From Euonymus europaeus (Eukaryota > Streptophyta > Magnoliopsida > Celastrales > Celastraceae): a DNA stretch of 64,000 nucleotides. The stretch lies in contig OY756958.1 in the NCBI GenBank assembly GCA_963580455.1, positions 3,236,501 through 3,300,500 of the forward strand, written 5' to 3'. Of the stretch, positions 53,161 to 64,000 are shown piece after piece (within the stretch, counting starts at the first letter, position 1; every line of letters begins with the position of its first letter). A program made the position numbers and the translations under genes. The notes under the pieces were generated by a model that was not told where the DNA came from, did not search any database, and saw only the letters and a list, made by a program, of their open reading frames with translations.

Positions 53161-53460
53161 ATCGACACCACAATCCTCTCCAACAACAATCAAGACCTTA
53201 TCTGGCAAGTCTCCTACAATCAAACACAAGCAATCAGCCACAACTGTTTATACAATCAAGCTCGACTCATCTCATGCCTGACTTGACTTAATCGTATCAG
53301 AACCTCACAGGATTGTTCCTATATTTATCTTGTAATTAATATTGTGAATAATTTACATTAGACTTCACTGTATGTATAAATATATGATTTGTATTCTTCC
53401 AGAATAATAAGAACAATACAATCTGTAACTCGGTTCTCATACACTCTATATAAGAAAATC
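53150..53460. mobile_element. Possible solo copia LTR
   Basis: The sequence ending ATTTGTATTCTTCCAG, AATAATAAGAACAATACAAT, CTGTAACTCGGTTCTCATAC resembles the downstream half of a copia LTR (TATA-like ATATATG, then AATAAGA-type polyA). No second copy or terminal TG/CA pair with target duplication was verified, so this is a weak call. Confidence 0.3.
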
Positions 53461-54160
53461 TGGGGTCATTTTCATTTTGGCTTAGGCTCGCATTCAAAGA
53501 TTGGACTAAATTGGGGAACTTTGGGCTGAAGCTACTCTTGCACTTTTATCTAGGAGGAAACAGAGTGGCCCAAATAAAGAAATGAACTTTGGCCTTTGGG
53601 TAATGATTCCCAAATATAAAACAACCCTTTGACCTGATTTCCCCTCTAGGTTCATTTCCACCGTAAATATGATATGTGTATCTGTGCAACTCTGGTCCCA
53701 GGTGGCGCAGATAGAAGGGGAAGGGTTAGTCAATTTTTGGTAACGAAAGATTAATATTTTCCAATTTCGTCACTCAATGTTAAACATTCGAAGTCGGTTA
53801 TTGGAGTTTTGTTTTACTCCAATATGATAACTTGGGCAGATTTCTCCACTCTCGAATAGTTAAACTGTTTACTTGGCGAGTTGACTGAATGAAAAATCAT
53901 TACCTTTTGTCGACGTGGATTGACGACATTAGCAACATGATTTCTTTTTTTAGAAAAAGATATATCAATTTGGGTTGTGTTTAACGTTGTCGATTGAAGT
54001 GAAACATTTTGACTAGAAAAAGATATATGGAGTGGCCAAAATTGGGCCTAACTCAGAATTCAAAAAATTCAAAACTCGATCAATATTTGATCAGGTCAAG
54101 ATTAAAAGCCCGCAAAAAGTACTAAGCCAAAAGGTCATGATCCAAAATTGGGTGCAAAGC
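53461..54160. other. Spacer
   Basis: No gene. A repeat-like tract precedes the minisatellite. Confidence 0.35.
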
Positions 54161-54164
54161 TCGA

Positions 54165-54400
54165 CAAATAGGAGCTCAACAATTAGTAAGAGCTCCTCAG
54201 CTTAGCAACCGATAAGAGCTCCTACGCTCAACAAATAAGAGCTCGACAATCAGTAAGAGCTCCTTAACTCAACAACTGATATGAGCTCCTAAGCTCGAAA
54301 AATAGGAGCTCAATAATTGGTAAGAGCTCCTCAGCTCAACGTAACGATCGATAAGAGCTCCTCAGCTCGACAGATAGGATCTCAACAATCAATACTAGCT
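54165..54400. repeat. Minisatellite with AGAGCTCCT core (~30 bp unit)
   Basis: Eight or so units of the type AAGAGCTCCTCAGCTCAACA followed by A/C/G-rich linkers, including ATAGGAGCTCAACAATTAGT-like halves. SacI/HindIII-like AGCTC palindromic steps recur every 15 or so bases. Noncoding; sits between the alpha-glucosidase and the unknown gene at 55.3 kb. Confidence 0.7.
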
Positions 54401-55345
54401 CTTCTAGTCGCTTGAAGGAGCGTCACACTAGATATCTTGGAAACAATAGTGCAAAACTTTACTAGCAGCTAAGGCAAGACAGTTGCTCTGACACACAGCT
54501 CATCTGTCAAGCTTCATGTAATAAAGGTTAACCTTAACCGTACATTTTTACTTTTCATTAAATGAGTTTCAATTTATTTTATGGACTTTCTCGATCACCT
54601 TTATCCATTTCTCAAAAAGTGTCTGTCACTTTTCTTGACATTGATATGAGAGGGGATATAATGATTTCACCATGAAATCTCTCTCATTTTGAATCACAAC
54701 TATTCAAGTGAATTATAATAAATACACAATATAAAATAGGACCCGACATGAATGATTGAGATTCAAAATAAAAGAAATTTCATGCTGAAATCATTTCACC
54801 CCTCATTCCCTTGAAAATCTTTCTTCGGACCTAACATACCTAATCAATGACAACCTATAAAACATACCAACAAGTAACAACTTGCTCCTTTATCTTTAAA
54901 TAGTCTTGGTCTTCTAGCTCATTAAAACCCATATAAGTTGGCCAATTGTCTTATTATCATCATCACCCCCCATCACTTTAAATACCTTCTTCCTTTTCAT
55001 GGGAAGGACATGCACATTTTCTCTCAAAGTCTTACACACTCAAGAATCCTCTCTCAATCCTCTATCATCGAAAACACTCCGCTAGATTCCCTCAGACATC
55101 AAACACCTTCCCTTCATTGGTTTACACCGCGGCTCTAGTCTTTCCTCCCATACCAGACTCACTTGACATTCAAAGCCTCAACAACCAACACCCCCCAGTC
55201 AGCTGTTGGGCTTCTAACAGTACTTGTAGGAATACCTTCTAGCTCAGTTTTCTCAAGTTTATTGGTGGCCTACAAAAGCTCGAGTTTGAAGACAACTAAC
55301 AATTGTAGATTTGGACTTCTACAATATACTATTTAGAATCTCATC
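54401..55345. other. Spacer
   Basis: No gene recognised. The region contains several polypyrimidine CTCTC/TCCTC runs (55000-55150) that may be part of an LTR. Confidence 0.3.
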
Positions 55346-56230
55346 TCAATCATACATGGCAGCACGAACAGTTTCATAAATTGTAAACGATATTCTCTGC
55401 TTTCCTTTATGAAGATATGGCTTCCATGGTGGTTGTTTGAGATCAGTAGGAGGCAGATCCACCACAGAAAAACCATTAACCTCGATAGCAAAAATATTGG
55501 AATGGCTGAGATCCAACTGGTTACCACCTGTATGCAAGATTATAAGGTGTGTAAGGAATTAAATAGAACCAGACATGAATTTAGATCCACAAACCGATCT
55601 TTATCAAGAAATATGAGATGAGAAATACCATAATAAAAAATACCGACCAAAGGGCATCGCGCTACTTATAAGACTTCGAAGTTCATCTTTATCTAATGGT
55701 CTTGAACTAGCTTTTGGAGCATATGAAGAAGCAGCTCCTACCGTAGTAGCATTGGAAGCAGTGGACGATACAACTGGTGTAGCAATAGGTTTTGCTCTAC
55801 TAGAGCCACCATGAATTGCTAAACAATCTCACATTGGATATTTATCCAGTGAAATGTTGTTTTTTATAATATCAAATTTTTCTTAACTTTGTAGCCAAGT
55901 TTTGAGGCATAGCTCTAGACTTGGTTCCAGCCGAGCCATGTACATACGTACATGGGAGACGGGTTGGGCTATGCCGGAGTCCTTCATAATTGATGAAGTA
56001 AACGTTGCATGCAAGGAGGGTCCATACCCACCTAAGATGAGGTGAATTAAACGAGTTCCTAGAGTTTAGGCCCAACAAAATGATTCAAAATAATTTGAAG
56101 TTGAGGATAAGTGGATAACATTTAGGTAGATTCAAAATGCCAGGAACAAAAGAAAAAGGGTTGGTTTGTGACTACAAAAAAAAATATTATCCTGCATTGG
56201 AATTTTTTACAATCAACAGAGAAACTTACC
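55346..56230 (-). pseudogene. Unrecognised 2-3 exon gene, no start codon seen
   Basis: Two exons join in phase on the minus strand. 55818-55648 reads HGGSSRAKPIATPVVSSTAS, then TTVGAASSYAPKASSRPL, then DKDELRSLISSAMPFG. 55527-55346 continues GNQLDLSHSNIFAIEVNGFS, VVDLPPTDLKQPPWK and IYETVRAAMYD, ending TGA. That is 117 open codons with GT/AG borders (donor GTCGGT at 55647). An upstream exon ending at 56230 with donor GTAAGT would join in a frame reading SSLLIDLPSLTGY, but that frame hits TGA without an ATG; the other frame reads GVGADGSF. So an apparent frameshift separates a plausible start from the body. Family unknown; either a decayed gene or one with a start outside what I could see. Confidence 0.45.
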
Positions 56231-56791
56231 ATAACCTGTGAGGGAGGGAAGATCAATGAGAAGAGAGGAAAACTTCCATCAGCTCCAACTCCTCCAGTAG
56301 AGTGCAGCAGCGTCGGTGCGAAAGCTTAATGATTTGTCAAACACCCCATTGACAGCGAATGCCGCATCATGGTTGAGGGAGAAAAAATAGGCGCGTCACC
56401 GTTTTAGTTTTTTACGTACGTCACCGTCACAGTCACATTGACCCTTTTGCCACTCAAATAGTCAAATGTCCTACAGTGACAAGCTTTTTTCAAGAGTACC
56501 CAATCAGATTTCTCCTTTCCTTTTGCTCTCTCATTACATGCATCACAAGGCAATCTTATACATGAAAGTGCAAAGGCATCGCCTGATTAGAGAACGTACC
56601 CTGCACATTATTATTAACAAGATGTTGCACAGACTACATTATTACATCAAGATAAATATTCCACCTAAATACAGATTCCATAATAAATATCTATAAAGAC
56701 ATTAAACAAACAGGCACATCCTCTCCATAAGGCGGGCTTATGGTATTATCCTGCGATTCAAGCTTATTCGATGTGCCATATGATGTGGGAT
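56231..56791. other. Spacer at FBL4 3' end
   Basis: The 3' UTR of the F-box gene ends somewhere here on the minus strand (A/T-rich, poly-T stretches). Nothing else recognised. Confidence 0.35.
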
Positions 56792-59700
56792 CTAGAGGAC
56801 TATGCATTGGTAGGAAATAATGGAGCCTGCTCTCCTTTTGGTCCTCTGGCTAACCTTCCACTTCTCAACCAGAACCTTTTTAATGTTTGTGCAACCAGAG
56901 ATTACAGTGGCAACTCCTACTGAAGTTACATTTGGACAATAAACCATGTGGCAGGACTCCAACATGGTGCAATTTCTCACAAGATGCCCAAGACCAACAT
57001 CTGTAATCTGACGGCAGTGTGACAACACTATTTCCTTCAGTGATGGGCAGCCTTCTCCTAGATCGGCCATTGCCATATCACCCAAGTTCTGACCAAAAAG
57101 AAAAATAACAAAGCAAGTCAGTTTAGGGTTTAGCTACAACTTGCAACAAAAGAAGAACCTAGTCTGGCCTGAGAGCATATGTAGTGCATTCCAGAAGGAA
57201 GAGCGATCATATTGGCAATGCGAATATGGAAAAGCAGTGTGTCCGGAACAAGCAGTCTCCAAAAATGAACACATCAAACAAAAACCAACATGGGTTACAC
57301 GTAGAAATATGGGAGTTTTTTTTTTTTTTTTGAAGAAACAACCAGAAAATCGATCAAACACTGCACATTGATAGCTACATCTTGCAACAAAATAAAAACC
57401 TAGTGCAGGCTGAAAGCATATGTAGTGTGGTCCAGACAGTGTGTTTTTACTTGTTGGTAGTTGGTACTAATTAGTGAACTTGGAAAAAAAAATTCGCCTG
57501 AGGCTGGAAATTATAACAAAACTAGTATAAATCCAAAGTTTTCCAAATTGATGGATATATGTAATGAGCATATGCTCATATACACTCGCCATTTTATCTT
57601 TTGGTTTCGGCGTATCTGAGAAGAGGGTAAACTGTGATCATTTTTCCATGGAAGTAAGAGAGTAGGCCAAACAATGACTTCTTCAACACCACAAAATAGG
57701 AACTCTTCCATAGGTTGACTGCAAAGCATGGAGATGGAGTTATACTATACATTTGCCCATGTATTTTGGCCACCAAAAGATTTCTACCAGAGCTCAAAAT
57801 AGGAGACATGAATTACATGTGATCATAAGAGCTCAAAGGAAAATCAATAGGCACAAAGGAAGATAAATGTGAATGATGGAGGTCAGAGGAAGTGGATGGG
57901 TAAGGAGAAAGGAGAAAGGAGAAAGAACATACCTGAAGGACGCTTACATCAAGGTGAGTGAGTTCAGGGCACCCTCTAGCAATAGCTATTATTCCAGCAT
58001 CACCAATCTGGTGACAGCCACTTACATTTAGATGTTTTAAGGAACACCCCTGGCTGATGGCAATAAGGGCATCATCCCCTACCCTAATGAACAAAATAAG
58101 ATGTGTCAGATGGAGGACAGCAAACTTGCATAATTCGTCAAGTTTCCTATGACGTGTGCTTCAGCCCACATGAAAAATTTGCATGGAAGATGAGCAGTTT
58201 TAAGTTGAAAAAAAAAATCTACAGGAAACTTGACAAACAGAAAATCTCTCTCCATTTATACAAGTAGAACGAACTCGGCATCTAATTGTATAAAGATTGT
58301 GAAGAAAACTTTACCTATCACAAAATCGAAGGCTAAGATCCGTGAGAGACTTACAAAACTCACCAACAGCTATGATTCCCTTGTTTCCAATCTATCATTA
58401 ACAAAAAAAAGGAAACATTGAATCCTCATTCAAGATGTAAATGCCAAATTCCAATTAACTGTTTATGCTAGTCCAAAAATAAATGTCAGTAAATCTCATC
58501 AAAAAAAATCACCAATATCACCAATAGGCAATAGTTTCACCGGAAACATCAAACAAATCCTTTTTCTGTTGACTTTCAGTCTTGAATAAACTGAACAAGC
58601 TAAATAACATTTGATGAAATTATTCTCCAAAAACCCTTCAAATTGGCTAAAGGGATAGTGAAGGCAGGGACTTACTGTTGAGAAAAGAAAACAGGAAGCA
58701 TGTCATACAGTAAATAGGAACATGTGCACATGCCTGCATGAATGTGTGTATTTATTAAAGTAGCCTTCTAGAACTTTAGCAAATTTTCAAGATCCAAAGA
58801 AGACCCCCTCCAAAATTTATGTTCGAGCTATAAATACGCCCAACACAAGATAGACGTACGACATGGAGTGGTGGAGGGAGAGGGAGAGGGAGAGGGAGAG
58901 AGAGAGAGGACCTCATAACATCGACGAATATGAAGCTTCTTCAGATTCCTGCAACCATTGGCTATACTGCAAATGGCATCATCTCCAACCCCAGAGCAAT
59001 CAACCAAATGGAGAGATTGCAAGAATTTACAGCCTCTTCCAACTTCCTGAAGAGCATTATTCCTAATCCTTTGGCAATATAACAATGCCAACTCTGTAAG
59101 GCGCCTGCAAATAGCCCAAAGTTTCAATATCAAAAGGAACCAAATGACAATACACAGGCAGAAGTTAGTGTCAGCCACCAGCCGAACATAGCATGACCCT
59201 ACATAATTCCTTTTCTTTCAGATCAATGAACTAATCCAGTACATTTCAAAGTGCAAGGAGAAATCTCAAATTTTCCAATGCTAATGCAGAAAAGAGAAGC
59301 AATATCAGATTTGTATAGAACGACACGAGTTATAGGATGCATTAACCACAGAACAGACCAGACTTCTATAAGACTATAACAATGAAAAATCCAATATGTA
59401 AAAGGCAGGAAATGGATAATTGATTATTTCAATTGTAATCACCCAGATATGCTAAGTCAAATTTTGGGAGAACAACCTTCCCTCAGGCAAATAGGAGTTC
59501 AATCATAATCGACCAAATAAGCTAAGTCTAATAGATCTTAGAAATGTCATAATTCAGAATGCAGATTAGGAAAATTAATTTAAATTCAAGATAATCATTG
59601 GGAAATGGACTAAGGAGAGACCCAGTTTGCATTTTAAGCATAAATTAAGTAAATATACGGTATCATTTGAGACCTATAGAACACAATTATACATAAAAAG

Positions 59701-62700
59701 AGGGGAAATGAAATCAATACTAATGATGTTCTTAATTGTGAAGGGTGAAAGATCTGTATTAGTAACGACCCATGAGCGAACTTATAGCTAACACTATTTA
59801 TTATAGTTATTTAGTAAAGAGCGAACTTCCAACTAAGATATTAACTATATATTTATATTATATCTATTGTTTAGCATTTGATCAAACTTCTTCACCCTAT
59901 TCACTGAAATTTTTAATTCAGCCATCGCATGCAGTTCAAATGAGTTCCCATGACTTACAACACAAAGAATTCTAACAAGCTATTACATCATAGCATGAAT
60001 TCTTCAAGTCCTGCACACAAGAAAATCACAAAGAAACATACCAGCAAGATCTTCCAATGGACTCCAATCCCAAAGTTCCAATATTGTGACAACCATTTAC
60101 TTCAAGATGTGTAAGTTCTGCACAACCAGTTGCAATTGCTTCCAATCCCTTGTCACTCAGGAAATAGCAATCACTTAAGGTAAGGTTTTTCAACTTCTTA
60201 CACCCCTTCCCCACGGCATGCAAACCCCTGCCAAGGGAAACAAGCTGGATCAAGCTGCATCACTCATCCCAACAATATAAAAGGACAACACGTGTTATTA
60301 CACAGTTAAGTAGCTAGTCCAACTTCAGTTACAGTGAGGATTTAGAACTAAGACTTAGATGATGGTGCTGATAAAAGGCAAAAAGAAAACACAATTGTTA
60401 GAATTCAGCTGCTTCCACAAGTTTGTTATGCATGGTGTCAGGGAAAAGGGAGGGTTCAAATAAAATTTAAGCAAAGGTTAAGAAGTATCAACTGCTGCAA
60501 TTGGGAACATAGAAAATTTTGTAATGTTGGAATCAAAAAACCAACTTGTCAGTGAATTGCTGGAAACTGTACAAAGCCAGTAGCTCCAGCGATAAACATG
60601 ATGCGCCCACAGTCATCAAAGCTTCATCTGTAACATTGATGCATTGAAGCTTCAAAATTTTCAATACGGGGCAGCCTTGGGCCACAGCAACAACCCCTTT
60701 GTTGTGGATGAATTCTGAATCCAATGATAAGGTCTCAAGAGACTTGCAATGAGCTCCTACCGATTCCAGTGATACATCAGTTACTTTTGCACAAGCAGCC
60801 ACACCAAGAGATTTTAGTGATTTCCGACAGCCTTGGGCTAATTCAACCAAAGCCAAGTCGGTCAAGCCTTCACAAAACCGAAAGTTCAAACTTTCAAGTA
60901 GTTTACAAGACTTTCCAACAGCAGAGAGACCTTGATCACCAACATAGCAACCCTGGCATAAACCAATGTTGAACACAAAGGATTAGGAATTGCATCATAA
61001 AATGCACATGAGAGGAGGAAATGCTCTAAAGTAGCTGAATGATCTAGTCATCCGCATATACTATGCCAAAATCCTATAAAGAATAAATAAATCATCAATA
61101 AGAGGAGGCATAAGAAAAGTAAGTAGTAACTGAACACTGTCTGACAGTGCATAAACTAAGCAAGAGAAACCATCATCCATGCCAGATAACATCTTAATCT
61201 TACAAACAAACAAAAAAACAGATACACAAAAAAAAAAGAAAAAAAAAAAAAACAGGTCATAAGTTTGATAACCTGACTTTTATAATTGGTAGCATGGTTA
61301 AAAGGTATGAGGAACTACCTTATGTAAGCGAACTGTTTAACCCATTCCAGGCAGCAATGTGCACCTTACTTTCAAGAAAGTAAACTTTGCACAAGAAAAA
61401 GGCATGTCTAAAATTTCCCAGCTAGAAGTACAAAAAAGTATGACAGCTATGTGTATACCACAGTGCTTGTAATTTCACAATGATCATTTTTTTTTATAAT
61501 AAAAATAGCCCTAAAGGAGGGAAGCTGGAAGCATATATAGAGCTTTCTGGCTCCTTCAGAATGCTCTGCAATAGGGTCCATGTTTTTCCTCCTTATACAA
61601 ATGATGAGGGTCCTTTTAGCTTTTTTTGTTATAGTCAGGAGGCTTATGATGACCTCAGGGCCTGCACCAGGATATTTAACAGTCTACTGAGATTAATGCA
61701 CAAGAGTGGACTTAAATATAACACTGGATAGACAGAACTACAACATAGTAGGCTTCTATCCATCTTCAGGTGATAACAAATAAGCTAACTTGGAGTCAAA
61801 GGTTTTACAACTGCATCTCAGAAGCAAAGTCAGTCATTTCTACGGCGGTCTAAGCAGAATCCAAGCTCATTCACACTTTCACAGTAGGAATGGATTACAT
61901 TTTTCTCCCAAACTTGAAGCTATATTTTGAACACATACAAGTATATGACAGTGTCATCTCTCTTTTTTTAATGGTAAGAGTCTTTTTATATCTAAAATCA
62001 AGACGAGACATACACTTTTTTTTTGGTATGTAAGATGAGACATACACATTAAATGCACTCTCCCTATGCCCATGTTCCATGAGCTCCGTAGCTTTACAGA
62101 TGCAGTGAACTCAAGAGAAGAAGTTTCTTTTATACCTAAACCAGTATCTTCCTGAAAAGCTATATCTGGTTAACCTCATCAAATGTAAGAGTGTACTTGG
62201 CAGACAGGTGGCAGCATCAGTTTCTCCTTAAAATTCAGCATTTTGACAACTCTAAATTCAGCTTTAGACTTGAAAAAAAATCTGACTTTCCTTTAAGATA
62301 CAAGAAATACTCAAATAGGATTTGAGGAAACGTGCCGAACTAGCAAACATATTCTGATTACAAACTTAGGCCAATAACCTATAAGCAACAATATCCTTAA
62401 ATTATTTTCTAGGAGGAATTTCAAATTTAAGACAGAAAGCAGAAAGCTTACCTGTAAATCCAGGGATTTCAAGGAATAGCAACAAGAAGCGAGGGAAGTT
62501 AAACCCGAACACGATACATTGGAGCACCAGATTAAGCTTAACCTTTCCAGTTGCGGAAACTCTTCACCAATAGCACTCAATCCAGCATCAGACAGAAAGT
62601 AGGGTTCACTCTCACTGTCTTCATATCCATTTTGTTCACCCAAACAGTGCAGCTTATGATATGGAAGTGTAGATCTATCACTACCACGTCTTCTTCCCTG

Positions 62701-63352
62701 TGTAATATGTAATATATCCTCTAACATCATCAGCATGTAAGCATAAAGAAAACTATAATTTTCAATCTAAATCATTACCCAATATTTCCTCATATTTAAA
62801 ACATACTGACAATAAAAACCTTGATTCCCATAACGTATGGCTAAGAACCCTTTTCCTTCGCATTTTATTCAACATTAAAGATGTTGTATCTAGTCTTTTG
62901 AGTTTTTACTTTGATAAATTATAGCATCAAAATCCAAAATTCAATTAAAAATAAAGAAAATCAATCTCCATAGTCCATACATCACCTTAATCAATTCAAT
63001 TGCATAAATAAACTTTTCAGAAAAAGGCAAGCCAACGCGTCCTATATGCATGTAATTCTACAATTGAGTGAATGATGGATCTTACGGGCTGGAAGGGGAG
63101 AGAAACAGAGAGGCGTTCGTCGATATAGATGCTCTTAACACCAAGAAATCGGCGGGAGAGGAACCTGAGTAAGATATCGGGGGTCCCCGACGTACCAATT
63201 CGGAGGGTGGTCCGGCTGAGACGCTCGAGCGTTAGCCACCGCTTACACACCAGGGAACAGGAGTCTCTGCTGGCCTTCGAATCCAGGTGCGTAAACACCT
63301 CCAGGATCAGCTCGTCCGGAAGGAAGGTGTTGATTCGATCACGCCCTCGCAT
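56792..63352 (-). CDS. F-box/leucine-rich-repeat protein, FBL4-like
   Basis: Substrate adaptor of an SCF (SKP1-cullin-F-box) ubiquitin ligase. 607 aa; minus-strand exons: 63352-63086, 62697-62452, 60952-60546, 60227-60042, 59104-58912, 58391-58315, 58083-57933, 57088-56792. Coding length 1824 bases, all phases consistent. The start MRGRDRINTFLPDELILEVF leads into an F-box at about 10-45 (LPDELILEVF, SLVCKRWLTLERL). Residues about 110-600 are a run of about 18 AMN1-type Cys-containing leucine-rich repeats, e.g. LSLIWCSNVSCSGL, LNFRFCEGLTDLAL, LTLSDCYFLSDKGL, LALLYCQRIRNNAL, LHIRRCYE and LVLSHCRQITDVGL-like. The ending EKWKVSQRTKRRAGSIISY matches the Arabidopsis FBL4 (At4g15475, 610 aa) from memory almost residue for residue. 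All exons intact. Two donors are weak: GTTGGT at 60545 and GTCCTC at 58911, the latter starting a CT/GA microsatellite. Confidence 0.95.
57089..63085. other. Introns of FBL4-like gene
   Basis: Seven introns, the largest 60953-62451 (1.5 kb) with A-rich tracts near 61220-61260 and an open frame at 61480-61731 that I consider noncoding. A (GA)n microsatellite is at 58870-58909 immediately inside the intron after exon 5. No inserted transposon was recognised in these introns. Confidence 0.5.
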
Positions 63353-64000
63353 GTTGATGCGTATATCGATCACTGTTGATTTCACTTCTCATTTGATAGA
63401 ACCCAACTGATTGAAATTTGATTGATTCGAATGAGACGCATAATTAAGGAGAGGAATTGGGAGAAGTAGAGAGTGCGAAGGTCGCTCTGTTCCGTTTTCA
63501 TGAACTCTGTGCGGTCGGCGTTTGGGTAGGCTAGATTACCCAACTATTATCGCGGGTCAATCTGCTGTGATTCGGGGGTTGCCCTTTTTTAATTACCGGT
63601 CATTTATATACGATAGTGGCACGTGCGCACTTTTATACATATGTTTTTTTTTCCATTTACAAAAATGATTGGATTCTTGATTATTTAGGTTTTTTAATGT
63701 GATTGGACCAATAGACCTAACCTGTGCACTATTTTAGTTTTTTTTTTAATAAATACAACAAAATAAAAATCAGATACATCCTGAAAAATGTGAGAATAAA
63801 TTTGATTCATTGAATTCGTGATATTTAAGTATTTTTTTGAATAAAATGTGTAGATGAAATTGAAAAAATGACCACTTGTCTGAGGATATGGACCAAAATT
63901 CATAAACCTAAAAAATACCGTTGTGGCTAGTTTTTTTTTTTGAGATTAACAAAATATATTGGTACAACGATGTAAATTTGTTGGTTAATTTTCATATACT
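63353..64000 (-). promoter_or_regulatory. Promoter region of FBL4-like gene
   Basis: The gene is transcribed leftwards, so its promoter lies here. TGGCACGTGCGCAC at about 63616-63629 contains a perfect G-box CACGTG, a bZIP/bHLH site used in light and ABA responses. No TATA box was assigned. From 63730 the sequence is A/T-rich without a gene up to the window edge. Confidence 0.4.

Noticed and set aside
61480..61731. 83-codon plus frame in an FBL4 intron.
   Set aside because: No family motif, no splice context on the plus strand, and the gene is on minus.
1..64000. tRNA, rRNA, CRISPR or bacterial-type operon features.
   Set aside because: None seen; the window is plant nuclear DNA and no cloverleaf or rRNA motif was recognised by eye.

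Overview
The window is nuclear DNA of a flowering plant, most likely a eudicot. It is AT-rich, its genes have short GT-AG introns, and it contains plant-specific families. Three genes look intact, all in the right-hand third. A plus-strand clade-typical PP2C phosphatase (44297-47988, 4 exons, 430 aa) resembles Arabidopsis At3g06270. A minus-strand GH31 alpha-glucosidase (49665-52986, 4 exons, 888 aa) resembles AGLU1. A minus-strand F-box/leucine-rich-repeat protein (56792-63352, 8 exons, 607 aa) resembles FBL4. I joined their exons by reading splice sites and keeping phase across every junction; family names come from remembered family sequences, not from a search. The PP2C and the alpha-glucosidase are convergent.

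The left 44 kb is a graveyard of repeats and broken genes. 0-8.6 kb holds fragments of several unrelated plant genes (FAR1-type DNA-binding domain, PPR, monothiol glutaredoxin S14, MYB-CC 'LHEQ' motif). All are on the plus strand, upstream of a hairpin plus CTAG|T sequence that looks like a Helitron 3' end at 8562. 8.6-15 kb is a diverged satellite-like array with a monomer of about 145-180 bp, mixed with a pyrimidine-rich minisatellite and organised into a duplicated block of about 1.6 kb. One copy of that block carries a 5'-truncated LINE (11514-12758), while the other preserves the empty site. 16.2-22.5 kb holds remains of a Ty3/gypsy integrase end, a telomere-like repeat, a decayed Ty1/copia element (minus strand), and a gypsy LTR plus gag fragment.

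20-40 kb contains three overlapping copies of one long AT-rich segment (about 20.3-21.5, 26.5-30.0 and 34.4-39.3 kb). Two palindromic MITE-like elements (23.3 and 39.4 kb), a second gypsy LTR fragment (32.1 kb), a dead LOB-domain gene (33.3 kb) and an unrecognised set of phase-compatible exons (30.2-33.2 kb) lie in or between them.

The intact genes have also been invaded. PP2C intron 1 carries a non-autonomous hAT-like element with a perfect 8-bp target duplication, plus a recent tandem duplication of about 230 bp. One FBL4 intron begins directly in a GA/CT microsatellite. The three intact genes are functionally unrelated (signalling phosphatase, glycoside hydrolase, ubiquitin-ligase adaptor); nothing suggests a pathway cluster. 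The strongest candidates for something undescribed are the multi-gene-fragment mosaic with its Helitron-like terminus, the satellite array with the LINE, and the triplicated AT-rich segment.
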